NCBI RefSeq assembly: GCF_030815855.1
Contig: NZ_JAUSXG010000001.1
Span: 248,001-312,000 of the forward strand
DNA from: Variovorax paradoxus
GTDB taxonomy: Bacteria > Pseudomonadota > Gammaproteobacteria > Burkholderiales > Burkholderiaceae_C
Length of the DNA stretch: 64,000 nt
Direction of reading: 5' to 3'
The notes under the pieces were generated by a model that saw only the letters and a list, made by a program, of their open reading frames with translations, searched no databases and was not told the DNA's origin. This document shows, one piece after another, positions 18,023 through 26,696 of the stretch; positions within the stretch are counted from its first letter, which is position 1, and each line of letters opens with the position of its first letter. Both the position numbers and the translations under genes were made by a program.

Positions 18023-19017
18023 GTGAGTTTCGCCAGCCGGTAGAGAAGCGCCGCACCGAACAGCTGAAAGCCTCCCGCGGAAAGGACCATGACGCGTCCG
18101 GTCCCGTCGTTCCACATTCCCATGAAGTAGCCGGGATTGGTGAGGATGAAGAAGGCGCCCACGCTCACAGGCAGCAACCCGAGAATCCAGGCGGAAAGCC
18201 GGGTTTCGGACGACAGGGCGAGCAGCTCTTGCTCGGCCTGCTCGCGATCGCGCATGAAGTTGCCCACACGCTCCAGCAGCAGGTCGGAGCGCCCGCCGTA
18301 ACGCACGCCCAGCCCGAGGATGGACGCCAGCAGGAACATTTCCTCGATGCGCACGTTGCTGGCTGTCTGGTGCAGGGCGCGATCGAGATCCATGCCCGCG
18401 CGCACCAGCGATGCAGAGCGCTCCAGCTGGCCCCGCAGCGGCGCCTCGGTGGTGGCAATCGCAAGCTGGAATGCGGCCTGAGTGGAATTGCCGATGGTGA
18501 TCAGCCGCACCATCGCATCGATGTACGCGGGCAACTGGCTCACGAGCTTGCGGCGGAACTTCTGCACGCGCAGCCAGAGCGCGAAGACCGCCAGAACAGC
18601 CAGCAGCACGAGCGCGCTCAGGCCCGATACCCAGCCGGCAAGCAGGCCGGCGAGTGCGGCTGCCGCCGCGATCACGGCCAGCCCCAATGCGGCTGTGCGC
18701 GGAGCAATCACGCCGATCAGCCATTCGGGCAGAGCCTTTTCAAGCAACCCGGCGGGTGCCGCGGCCGCAGTGCCTGCGTCGGCGTTGAGCCACGGGTCCG
18801 AGATCACGCTCGCCATGAGGTTGTCGTTGGCCGGGTCCCGCAAAGGCATGGGCATCCGCGCCGGTGCATCGGCTCCGGTGCTTGCCTGGATCTGCTGGTT
18901 CAGGTGCCGAGCGGCCGCTTGGCGTGCCTGGCGGCCCTTGGCCCATTGCCACAGCAGCAGCCCCCCGGCTGCGAGCAGCAGCGCGAGGCCGGCCACCGCG
19001 AGCAGCATTTCACGCAC
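18019..19017 (-). CDS. tadB: TadB inner-membrane platform protein
   Basis: 332 residues with a GspF-like domain (QLPAYIDAMVRLITIGNSTQAAF, ASILGLGVRYGGRSDLLLERV) and hydrophobic segments at the N-terminus, around 105-150, and at the C-terminus. Partner of TadC. The start at 19017 overlaps the end of tadA by eight bases, as expected in this tightly packed operon. Confidence 0.88.
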   Translation of the reverse strand: MREMLLAVAGLALLLAAGGLLLWQWAKGRQARQAAARHLNQQIQASTGADAPARMPMPLRDPANDNLMASVISDPWLNADAGTAAAAPAGLLEKALPEWLIGVIAPRTAALGLAVIAAAAALAGLLAGWVSGLSALVLLAVLAVFALWLRVQKFRRKLVSQLPAYIDAMVRLITIGNSTQAAFQLAIATTEAPLRGQLERSASLVRAGMDLDRALHQTASNVRIEEMFLLASILGLGVRYGGRSDLLLERVGNFMRDREQAEQELLALSSETRLSAWILGLLPVSVGAFFILTNPGYFMGMWNDGTGRVMVLSAGGFQLFGAALLYRLAKLT

Positions 19018-20332
19018 GGTTGTTGTCTCCCTGCTGTGCGGCGCGTGTCAGCGACTGCCGGAAGCGCGTGATCTTGGGCGAATGCGGCGCAATGCCGAGC
19101 GACACCCAGCGGTCGCGCTCCTCGCCGTCGGGCGATGCAATGGGCTCGTAGCGGTAGAGCTCCTGCATGGCCACCACGTTGTCGTTGACGCCCGTGACTT
19201 CGCTCAGCGAGAGGATGCGGCGCTGGCCGTTCGAAAGGCGTCCGATCTGCACGATGAAATCGATGGCATTGGCAATCTGCCGGCGCAGGCTCACTTCGCT
19301 TCCCTGGTAGCCCGCAAAGCCCGCGAGCATTTCAAGGCGGTACAGGCACTCGCGCGGCGAACTGGCGTGGATGGTGCCCATCGAACCTTCGTGGCCCGTG
19401 TTCATCGCCTGCATCATCTCGATCACTTCGGCGCCGCGCACCTCGCCCACGATGATGCGGTCGGGCCGCATGCGCAGGCTGTTGCGCAGGAGGTCGCGGA
19501 TCGACACCACGCCGGTGCCGTCGAATCCGCCGGGGCGGCTTTCGAGCCGCACCACATGGCTGGTGCCGAGCGAAAGCTCGGCCGTGTCTTCGATGGTGAT
19601 GACACGCTCGCGCGGCGGGATGAAGGTGGCCAGCGCATTGAGCAGCGAGGTCTTGCCCGAGCTGGTGCCGCCGCTCACCAGGATGTTGCAGCGCGCGCGA
19701 ACGGCAATCTCCAGCAGCTGCGCCATGCCCGCGTCGAAGGTGCCGAGCTTCACCATGTCGGCCGGCGTGAGCGGTTCCTTGCGGAACTTCCGAATCGAAA
19801 CCGAGAGTCCGTCGATCGCCAGCGGTTCGATGATCACGTTGATGCGGCCGCCGTCCGGCAGGCGCGCATCGACCATCGGGTTGGATTCGTCCAGCCGCCG
19901 GCCGAGCGGCGCGAGAATGCGGCGCACGATCCGCATCACGTGCTCCGCATCGGCAAAGCGCACCGTCTCGCGCTCGAGCATGCCGTGGCGCGACACGTAC
20001 ACGTTCTGGTAGCCGTTGATCAGGATGTCTTCGACGGCCGAATCGTTGAGCAGGTCTTCCAGCGGCCCGAAGCCCGCAAGCTCCTTGGTCAGCGCGTCGG
20101 AGATGAGCTGCATCTCGCGGTCGTTGATCGGCACGCGGCGCAGCCGCACGAAGCTGTCGACCTCCAGTTCGACGAACTGCTGGATCGAGGCGCGCGACCA
20201 GCGGCCGAACTCCGCGCCGAGCTCCTCGATGCGGCTCAGCAGATGGTCGTGCGTCCAGCTCTTGATGTCCTGGAACTGCTGGGAGTTGATGAACGCCTGG
20301 TCGTCGTCGGCGAATTCGAGATCGTTGGACAT
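19010..20332 (-). CDS. tadA: TadA/CpaF pilus assembly ATPase
   Basis: 440 residues. Walker A VSGGTSSGKTSLLNAL (about 220), Asp box VITIEDTAELSL, Walker B with RMRPDRIIVGEVRGAE, and His box region NTGHEGSMGTIHA are all present, so the enzyme should be active. It hydrolyses ATP to power Flp pilus polymerisation at the cytoplasmic face of TadB/TadC. Length and motifs are normal for CpaF-type ATPases. Confidence 0.95.
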   Translation of the reverse strand: MSNDLEFADDDQAFINSQQFQDIKSWTHDHLLSRIEELGAEFGRWSRASIQQFVELEVDSFVRLRRVPINDREMQLISDALTKELAGFGPLEDLLNDSAVEDILINGYQNVYVSRHGMLERETVRFADAEHVMRIVRRILAPLGRRLDESNPMVDARLPDGGRINVIIEPLAIDGLSVSIRKFRKEPLTPADMVKLGTFDAGMAQLLEIAVRARCNILVSGGTSSGKTSLLNALATFIPPRERVITIEDTAELSLGTSHVVRLESRPGGFDGTGVVSIRDLLRNSLRMRPDRIIVGEVRGAEVIEMMQAMNTGHEGSMGTIHASSPRECLYRLEMLAGFAGYQGSEVSLRRQIANAIDFIVQIGRLSNGQRRILSLSEVTGVNDNVVAMQELYRYEPIASPDGEERDRWVSLGIAPHSPKITRFRQSLTRAAQQGDNNRA

Positions 20333-20341
20333 AAGGGCGGT

Positions 20342-21628
20342 TCAACCTTCGCTAGAGCTTTTCCAGAGGCCGGCGATTCGCGGTAGTCGTGCCGCCCAGC
20401 GGGATTCCTTGGCCGGTGGCTGGCCTGTGCCGGCCATGAGTTCCTGGTGCAGGCCGCGCGCCAGCTCGGCCACGGCTTGCGAATACGCGTCGCTGCGCGC
20501 CGTGCGCACCAGCATTTCGCCGCGGCTTGCCGCCGCCAAAAGTTGCGTGCTGCGCGCCGGCACCACGTGGTGCAGCGGCAGCTCGAGCCGCTCGGCGACG
20601 TCCTTGGCCGACAGGCCCACGTGACTGTCGAACTTGTTGACCACGAGCGACAGCCGCTCGGTCTCGACGCCGCGCGTGCGCAGTTCCTTGAGCATGGTCG
20701 CCGTGGAAACGATGGCGCCGATGCTCTGGTCGCACACGACCCAGCTGCGCGGAGCCGCCTTCACGGTCTGGGCGACGAAGTCGAGGGTCGAAAAGCCCCC
20801 GAGGTCGGCGATCTGGAAATCGAAGAAATCGCCGAGCCGCTTGATCAGCGCCACCGAATCCGCATGCGAGATTTCGCGCACCTGCGCAAGGCTCGCGGGG
20901 AGCGGGAGCACGGCCACACCGCTCGCGTGGTGGGCCAGCGCGGTGTGCAGCAGCGTCTGGTCGAGGCGTCGCAGGTTGCGCACGCCGTCGACAAAGCTGA
21001 AGCCGCTTTGCGTGTCGAGATAAAGAAGCCCGTCGCGGGCCGGAAGCCCGAGGTCGAGCAGCGCGACACCGCCGCGCGCGTTGCGGCCAGACTGAGGCAG
21101 GGCCGCGGCCTGGCCCAGCTGGTCCTTGAGCACGAGCGACAGGCTGGCCGCGAGCGTGGTCACGCCGATGCCGGCGCGGGCGCCCAGCAGGGCCAGCGTG
21201 CGTCCGCGCGTGCGGCCCGGCACGCTGCTCTGGCGATCGAGCAGCTTGCGCAGCGTGTTGATCGCATCCGCCGGCGGCGCGACCATGTCCACGAAGTCGT
21301 CCACGCCGGCGCGCAACGCGGCGAGCATGGAAGCGGGCTCGGCCGAAACGCCGATGGCCAGCACCGGGAGCGTCGGCCATTCGCGCTTGAGGCGCTGGTG
21401 AAGCTCGCTTGCCGCGGCTGCGTGGTCGCCCGAAAAATCGAGAAACACCGCGGCGGGACCGAGCATGGCCATGCGCTCGTCCAGGGACTTGGCCTCGGCG
21501 GGAAGGTTCACCACGGTGCCCAGCCCGGCAAGGGCATCGGTCAGCCAGGTGATGTGGCCGCTGTTCGGCGATGCGAAGAGAAAGGTCTCGGCACCGATCT
21601 CTGGGAGGCTGTCGCGAGGAGCGTTCAT
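20342..21628 (-). CDS. tadZ: TadZ/CpaE-like localisation protein with an atypical P-loop
   Basis: 428 residues. Residues 1-135 resemble a receiver-like domain (AAVFLDFSGDHA, DDFVDMVAPPADAINTLRKLL), followed by a MinD/ParA-like ATPase domain. The expected deviant Walker A (KGGVGKTT) reads RAGIGVTT here, so both lysines are missing and ATP hydrolysis is doubtful; CpaE/TadZ proteins vary at this site. It usually marks the pole or site for the Tad machine. ATG at 21628 was chosen; upstream alternatives overlap the secretin gene. Confidence 0.82.
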   Translation of the reverse strand: MNAPRDSLPEIGAETFLFASPNSGHITWLTDALAGLGTVVNLPAEAKSLDERMAMLGPAAVFLDFSGDHAAAASELHQRLKREWPTLPVLAIGVSAEPASMLAALRAGVDDFVDMVAPPADAINTLRKLLDRQSSVPGRTRGRTLALLGARAGIGVTTLAASLSLVLKDQLGQAAALPQSGRNARGGVALLDLGLPARDGLLYLDTQSGFSFVDGVRNLRRLDQTLLHTALAHHASGVAVLPLPASLAQVREISHADSVALIKRLGDFFDFQIADLGGFSTLDFVAQTVKAAPRSWVVCDQSIGAIVSTATMLKELRTRGVETERLSLVVNKFDSHVGLSAKDVAERLELPLHHVVPARSTQLLAAASRGEMLVRTARSDAYSQAVAELARGLHQELMAGTGQPPAKESRWAARLPRIAGLWKSSSEG

Positions 21629-21663
21629 GGCTTCTGCCACCGGATCTGTGGGGTTTGTTTCAG

Positions 21664-23031
21664 TCAACGTGAGAAGCCCGGAACAGTGGTGCCTGAAGCC
21701 GGGCCGAGAAGGTGAGCGCCCCACACGGGCCCGTCCCGCTGTTCGGCGCCCCCGGGGAGGTACGGGCCGAGATCGGTGCCTCGCGCAATGGGCTTCACCA
21801 GGTGCGGCGTGACGATGATCACCAGCTCCTTCTCGCTCATCTGGTACTTGTTCTGCTTGAAGAAGGTGCCGAGCACCGGTATGTCGCCGAGCAGCGGAAC
21901 CTTGTCGGCATTCGACGTGGTGGTGCGGCTCACGAGGCCGCCGATGATGAAGCTCTCGCCGTCGCCGAGTTCCACCGTGGTGTCGGCGCGCCGCGTGCTG
22001 ATCGCGGGTACGGCCACGCCGCCGATGCTGAGCGAGTTGGTGTAGTCAAGGTCGCTGGCCTCCGGCGCCACCTTGAGCACGATGCGCTCGTTCGAGAGCA
22101 CAGTCGGTGTGAGCGTGAGGCCGATGCCGAAGGGCTTGTATTCGATGCTCGTGGTGCCCAGGCCCTGGGGCGCCGGCACGGGAAGTTCGCCGCCCGCCAG
22201 AAAGCTCGCGCTCTGGCCCGACAGCGCCACCAGCGTCGGTTCGGCGAGCACGCGGGCCATGCCGTTGCCCTCGAGAAAACCCACGTTCAGGCCGATGCCG
22301 GCCTTGCTGAAATTGAACAGAAGACTGAAGGCTTGTGCGAGCGGATTGTTGTATTCACCGCCGATCGAACCGTCGGTTCCGAACGTTGCGGAGCGCAGCG
22401 ACGACGGACCGAACACGCCGAAGCTGAAGCCATTGGAGTTGGCGCGTGTGCTGAAGATGTTGAGGCCGGCCTGCTTGAGCACGCTGCGGTTGAACTCGAC
22501 GATCTTGACTTCGACCTGCACCGTGTTGCTGCGTACGTTGACGACGGAGCGGTCGTTCAACGCCGACTTTTCTCCGCCGGCCGACATGGCGGCATCGCGC
22601 GCCTCCTGGTGCGCTTCCATGCTGTTGAGCGAGCCGCTGAGCGTGGAGGTGCGGCGCCGGACTTCGAGCGCATAGACGATGGCGTTGGCCTGGCCCTTTT
22701 CCCAGACCATGAGTGTGGTGCGGCCGGCCGCCTTGCCGGTGACGATGAGGCGCGCCGCCGGCGAGTTGGGCGATTGGCGCGTGAGCGCAACGCCGGCCAC
22801 GGTTTCGTCGGCAATGGCCATGCGCTCGATGCCCTTGCCGATCAGCAGTTCCTTTTGCGTGCCCGCGTCGATCCGCAGTGGAAGCGCAGCACGCGCAGGC
22901 GTCGCCTCTGCCTCGGCCGCCGTTGCGGCCGCCACCGGCCAGACGCCCAAGGCCAGCAGGCTCAGCACCGCGAGCTTCGGGCGCATGGAACGCGCCGTGC
23001 CGGTTGTTTTCGCGCGTGGGGCGATCGTCAT
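21664..23031 (-). CDS. cpaC: CpaC/RcpA secretin of the Tad pilus
   Basis: About 455 residues. A signal peptide ending near AATAAEA, an N-terminal pilus-channel domain (LLIGKGIERMAIADETVAGV, GRTTLMVWEKG), a BON-like region and a secretin domain with VLAEPTLVALSGQSASFLAGGE and the end motif VPLLGDIPVLGTFFK. It forms the outer-membrane pore for the Flp pilus. ATG at 23031 has AGGAAA nine bases upstream; an ATG at 23058 is possible. Confidence 0.9.
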   Translation of the reverse strand: MTIAPRAKTTGTARSMRPKLAVLSLLALGVWPVAAATAAEAEATPARAALPLRIDAGTQKELLIGKGIERMAIADETVAGVALTRQSPNSPAARLIVTGKAAGRTTLMVWEKGQANAIVYALEVRRRTSTLSGSLNSMEAHQEARDAAMSAGGEKSALNDRSVVNVRSNTVQVEVKIVEFNRSVLKQAGLNIFSTRANSNGFSFGVFGPSSLRSATFGTDGSIGGEYNNPLAQAFSLLFNFSKAGIGLNVGFLEGNGMARVLAEPTLVALSGQSASFLAGGELPVPAPQGLGTTSIEYKPFGIGLTLTPTVLSNERIVLKVAPEASDLDYTNSLSIGGVAVPAISTRRADTTVELGDGESFIIGGLVSRTTTSNADKVPLLGDIPVLGTFFKQNKYQMSEKELVIIVTPHLVKPIARGTDLGPYLPGGAEQRDGPVWGAHLLGPASGTTVPGFSR

Positions 23032-23079
23032 GGTGTTCGTTTCCTGGGTGGCGTGCATCTGCGTGCCACTTGTTGCTGA

Positions 23080-24078
23080 TCAGTAGTTGATGGTTTCGCT
23101 GCGGTCGCCGCGAATGACCTCGACCTGCAGCCCGCCGCGGGAGCCGCCGGTGCGGACCGGAGGATTTGCGGCGGCGGCTGCGGCTGCAACGGTTGGCATT
23201 CGCGAGGTGCCCGGCTTGCCGCCTGTCACGAAGTCGGCGGCGGTCATGCCGGCCTGGGCGCGGTCCAGGCCTTCGAGCGGGGCTCTGCGGGCTTCGCCGG
23301 CTTTTGGGGGCATCGGCTGCAAGGCCGTGGGCAGTTCGGCAAAAAGCTTCGGGTCGGGCTCCGACAGGTCGGTGGGATTGCGCAGCGCCAGAAGCAAGCG
23401 GCCGCTGTTCTCGGCGAGCGTCAACCGGTTGATGTCGTCCACGGGCACCGCGAGCACCGCGGTGCGGGCGGCCTCGGCGCGCTGGGCTTGCTGGTGGGCT
23501 GCGCCGTTCTTGTCCATTCCGGAAGGCATGCCGTCGATGGAAGCGCCGCCATAGGCCAGCACACGCTTGCGCGACAGGAGCAGGCGCGCCTGGCTGCGGT
23601 CGATGTCCTTGCCGTCGGACTTGAGCATCAGGAAGACATCGACGAAGTCGCCGGGCCGTACCTTGTTGCCCACGCCCATGACCTCGTCGGCCTTGATGGC
23701 GACAGCCCGTTCGCCTTCGCCGACGCGCAGGGCCAGGCCGGAAACCAGTTGCCCTTCGACGAGTGGCGTGCCCTCGCCCAGGTCGATCACCGGCACCCGG
23801 CCCGCGAGCTGCGCCGTCTCCTGGAAAGCGCCTGCAGGGTTGATCGTCAGGCGTTCGACGCGAAGCGCGTCGGCCGGGATCGCCCCACCCGCGGGCAGCG
23901 GCTTGGACGCCACGACGACCCGGAAGGTTTGCGCCTGGGCTGCCTTGGCCGGGGCGAGGGCCGAAGGGGCGACCGCAACGGGTGGTGGCGGCTGCCGGCT
24001 CAGCAGCCATGCATAGCCGCCGAGCACGAGGGCCAGGAGCACGAGGATGGCGGCGATGATTTTGGTGAGATTGATCAT
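23080..24078 (-). CDS. cpaB: CpaB/RcpC pilus assembly protein
   Basis: 332 residues. One N-terminal membrane segment (KIIAAILVLLALVLGGYAWLL), an SAF-like domain (VASKPLPAGGAIPADALRVERL), and the CpaB core NKVRPGDFVDVFLML. It works in the periplasm with the CpaC secretin. The first ATG (24078) is used; an upstream TTG would add 16 residues with no better ribosome site. The C-terminus is an Ala/Gly-rich tail ending in a conserved-looking EVIRGDRSETINY. Confidence 0.87.
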   Translation of the reverse strand: MINLTKIIAAILVLLALVLGGYAWLLSRQPPPPVAVAPSALAPAKAAQAQTFRVVVASKPLPAGGAIPADALRVERLTINPAGAFQETAQLAGRVPVIDLGEGTPLVEGQLVSGLALRVGEGERAVAIKADEVMGVGNKVRPGDFVDVFLMLKSDGKDIDRSQARLLLSRKRVLAYGGASIDGMPSGMDKNGAAHQQAQRAEAARTAVLAVPVDDINRLTLAENSGRLLLALRNPTDLSEPDPKLFAELPTALQPMPPKAGEARRAPLEGLDRAQAGMTAADFVTGGKPGTSRMPTVAAAAAAANPPVRTGGSRGGLQVEVIRGDRSETINY

Positions 24079-24144
24079 GGGCGGCAGGTCAAGGAAGGGG
24101 GCAATTCGAGAGTCATCGATGAACAACTCGTGGTGACGGAGCGG

Positions 24145-24645
24145 TTAGCTGCCCTGTCGACCCCAAACCATCCACACCGCGGCGGCCAGCGCGAGGTAGG
24201 CCGCATAAGGAATAAATCGAACCCGGGTTGGCGCCGGCTGGCCTTGCGGCGAAGACGAGGGCCCGAAAAGCACCAGCGACAGCCGGGGAAAAACGGGCCA
24301 GCGCTGAAGAGCGAGCCACAGTGCGGCGTGAAGACCGGCCAGGAGGCTGCCGATGAGCCATACCGGCGGCAGCGCCGAAAGGCCGACCCACAGCCCGAGC
24401 GCTCCGGCGAACTTCACGTCGCCGGCTCCCATGACCCGGAGTGCATAGAAAAGCAGCAGAAACCCGAAGCCGACGCCTGCGCCGAGCAGGGCGGCAGTCC
24501 AGTCCTGCTCGATGGGAGCCATTCCCGTCGACAGTGCCGCAAGAGCCAGGAAGGCTCCTGCAAGCACAAGCCAGTTGGGAACGCGGCGCTGCCTGAAATC
24601 ATAAATGGCAATGAAGAGCAACCAGATCAAATAGGCTGACGTCAT
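24145..24645 (-). CDS. tadV: Prepilin peptidase TadV/CpaA
   Basis: 166 residues. Multi-pass membrane protein with the two catalytic aspartates of the A24 family: one in AIYDFRQRRVPN near the N-terminus and one in the GxGD motif (VMGAGDVKFAGAL). It cleaves the Flp prepilin and TadE-like pseudopilins at the inner membrane. It starts 16 bases after flp, so the two should be expressed together. Confidence 0.9.
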   Translation of the reverse strand: MTSAYLIWLLFIAIYDFRQRRVPNWLVLAGAFLALAALSTGMAPIEQDWTAALLGAGVGFGFLLLFYALRVMGAGDVKFAGALGLWVGLSALPPVWLIGSLLAGLHAALWLALQRWPVFPRLSLVLFGPSSSPQGQPAPTRVRFIPYAAYLALAAAVWMVWGRQGS

Positions 24646-24661
24646 TGCTTTTTTACATACC

Positions 24662-24847
24662 TCAAGTAGCAGCGGTTGCAATGGAGGACTTGATGTCCGC
24701 CCATATGCTCGCCAAGCTGGCGCCGATCCCGCCCGGGCCGGTAATGGCGGTAATCATCACAACCGAAATCAGCCCCGCAATAATTCCATATTCAATTGCA
24801 GTAGCACCTTCTTCGTCACGCAAAAAACGAGTAATTGAGCTGAGCAT
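24662..24847 (-). CDS. flp: Flp major pilin
   Basis: 61 residues. The processing site is visible: RDEEG followed by ATAIEYGIIAGLI, giving the G-x4-E-Y pattern of type IVb Flp pilins with Glu at +5 and a hydrophobic helix. ATG at 24847 has AAGGGTCA upstream. It is the first gene of the Tad operon and the structural subunit. Confidence 0.93.
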   Translation of the reverse strand: MLSSITRFLRDEEGATAIEYGIIAGLISVVMITAITGPGGIGASLASIWADIKSSIATAAT

Positions 24848-25269
24848 GATTGACCCTTTTTGAAAGTTGTTAACAACGGCTGGCAAGGTGAATGTTATAC
24901 AGCGTAACTCCGTGTATCAAGGCGGCCAACCCGGGCGACGCGGCGTTTCGTGTGCTAGCAAGGAGGCGTAAGCACGATAGCGGCCAACCCGTTGCCGCGA
25001 TCGCGAAAGTTCTCGTGCCGGAGGGGGTAGGCCTTCTGGAGATGCGCTGCTCCCTCTGTGGTGGCCGCCTCCTATCCCATGAATGAGGGATGCGCGCTAC
25101 GGCCGCGCGGAACACGCAAAAGAGCCTTGTTACGAGAACAAATGGGTTACGTGTTACGTAACAAAGGAAATGTGAAGCGAGATGTAACGCCCCAACTTTG
25201 GCATTCCATCTGAGACATAAGTCACATTTCTGGGCGCAACCTCGTCGCCAGCAAAGCGCAATCGGTCGC
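24848..25269. other. Non-coding flp upstream region with several palindromes
   Basis: This 422-base gap lies upstream of flp and after the end of the L,D-transpeptidase gene. It holds GTTGTTAACAAC (24866-24877), an inverted repeat TTGTT-N5-AACAA (25127-25141) and TGTTACGTAACA (25152-25163), all perfect. They look like regulator-binding sites for the pilus operon. I see no credible open reading frame. Confidence 0.6.
24894..24920 (-). promoter_or_regulatory. Weak sigma70-like promoter candidate for flp
   Basis: On the minus strand TTGATA (24920-24915) and TATAAC (24899-24894) are 15 bases apart, upstream of the flp start. The spacing is short, so this is a candidate only. No good sigma54 GG-N10-GC element was found here. 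Confidence 0.3.
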
Positions 25270-26637
25270 TCAGCCGAGTACTTCTTCGTAAAAAAGTTTC
25301 CACTCACCGCTTTGACGCAGCCAGTACTGGCGACGTGTGCGCCCGCTTTTTTCGCCCTCGAACACCTCGCCGAAGGTGGCGACCATGGTGTCGTCGCCGT
25401 CGCGCCAATGCAGGTAGGACGCGTCCTTGAACTGGACGCGCTTGCCTCGGGCGTATTCCACTTCATCGCGGAGAACCGAAAATCCTTCGATGGATTTTTT
25501 ATTGTTGTTGCGCTGGAAATCCGGCAAATAGAATTTCTTCAATTGCGCTTCATTGCCCGTGGCCCTGGCGTCTTTCCAGGCTGCGACGGTGCTTGCGAAG
25601 GTCTGGGCTTCTTTTTCGGCTTGCGGCGGAGTGATCCATTGCAGGCTGTCCGCCGTCACCACCGGGGTGGCGCCGATCTGCACCTTGCGCAGCAGCTGCT
25701 TCAGGTCGGGGTTGGCCATGACGACGCAGCCGTCGCTGGCCAGCGGAGCGCGGGCGAACTGCTGGGGCGGGGTGCCGTGCAGCCAGATGCCGCCGCCGGT
25801 CTTGCCGCGCCGCACGTCATAGGGGTTGGGGTAGTTGATGGGAAGCGCGCCGGCGCCATAGAAGTCACGCAGCGACTTGGGGTCGAGGCTGCTGGTGATG
25901 TAGTACACCCCGAGCGGCGTGCGCGCGTCGCCCTCGGTGACCTTGCCGATGCCCGATTTGCCTACGGAGACGTAGTAGTCGGCCACGAGCTGCAGCCCCT
26001 TGCCGGAGTTCTCGAGCAGGTAGAGCCGCGAGCGCGAGGCATCGACCGCAATGGCATAGCGGCTGCGCGCGGACAGCGCCAGGAACTGGGACGGCACGCT
26101 GCCGGCCGGCGGTCTTTCGCGCAGGGCCTGCAGGCGCCGGCGCGATTCCTCGCGCAGTTCGGCCATGGCCGGATCGCCGCGCAGCCGGGCGATGCCGGAG
26201 GCGTCGGAGAAGGCGTGCGCGGGCGGTACCTGCGTTGCGAGCAGGTCGGCGTACACCAGCTGGGCCAGCTGAAAGTTGGGATGGTCGCGCACCAGCTCGC
26301 GAGCCTTGGCCAGCGCCGGCCGGGCTTGGCCGCGGCCGAACAACTCGTAGACCGCAATCAGGCGGGCCTCGGCGCCGCTGGCTTCCTGGATGGCGGCTGG
26401 CGACGGTGCGGCTGCCTTCCGCGGCGCGGACCTGGCCGCGGTTCCTGCCGCCAAAGCCTTCTTTGACCTGGCTTTTGCCTCCCTGCTGGTGCCCTGTGGG
26501 GCCGCGCGGCTGATGCCGGCCTTTGCGTGGGCGCTGCTGCCGGTCTTCGTCTTCGTGCCGCCAGTCTGGGCCGACGCATCGGCAGCGCCGGGCGCGGCCA
26601 GCAACAAGGCCGATGCCGTGACGAGTGCGGCCAGCAT
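25270..26637 (-). CDS. Periplasmic L,D-transpeptidase with a C-terminal NTF2-like domain
   Basis: 455 residues with a signal peptide (LAALVTASALLLAAPGAADA). A Lys/Ala-rich linker, then a YkuD domain around residues 190-330: GGGIWLHGTP and ASDGCVVM hold the catalytic His and Cys. The C-terminal 110 residues (KFYLPDFQRNNNKKSIEGFS, YWLRQSGEWKLFYEEVLG) resemble the SnoaL/NTF2-like tail of Cds6-type L,D-transpeptidases. It would cross-link peptidoglycan or attach protein to it. It is 60 bases downstream of a TPR gene with a similar tail. ATG at 26637 is used; a TTG at 26655 would give a more basic signal peptide. Confidence 0.85.
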   Translation of the reverse strand: MLAALVTASALLLAAPGAADASAQTGGTKTKTGSSAHAKAGISRAAPQGTSREAKARSKKALAAGTAARSAPRKAAAPSPAAIQEASGAEARLIAVYELFGRGQARPALAKARELVRDHPNFQLAQLVYADLLATQVPPAHAFSDASGIARLRGDPAMAELREESRRRLQALRERPPAGSVPSQFLALSARSRYAIAVDASRSRLYLLENSGKGLQLVADYYVSVGKSGIGKVTEGDARTPLGVYYITSSLDPKSLRDFYGAGALPINYPNPYDVRRGKTGGGIWLHGTPPQQFARAPLASDGCVVMANPDLKQLLRKVQIGATPVVTADSLQWITPPQAEKEAQTFASTVAAWKDARATGNEAQLKKFYLPDFQRNNNKKSIEGFSVLRDEVEYARGKRVQFKDASYLHWRDGDDTMVATFGEVFEGEKSGRTRRQYWLRQSGEWKLFYEEVLG

Positions 26638-26696
26638 GTTTTCGCCGTGCCGCAATGCAGGGTTCTGTGGCCGGCCCCGCCGGACGATGCCCGCCA

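Noticed and set aside
24960..25030. Sigma54 promoter upstream of flp on the minus strand
   Set aside because: A CGGCACG half-site is present but the -12 GC is not at the needed spacing.
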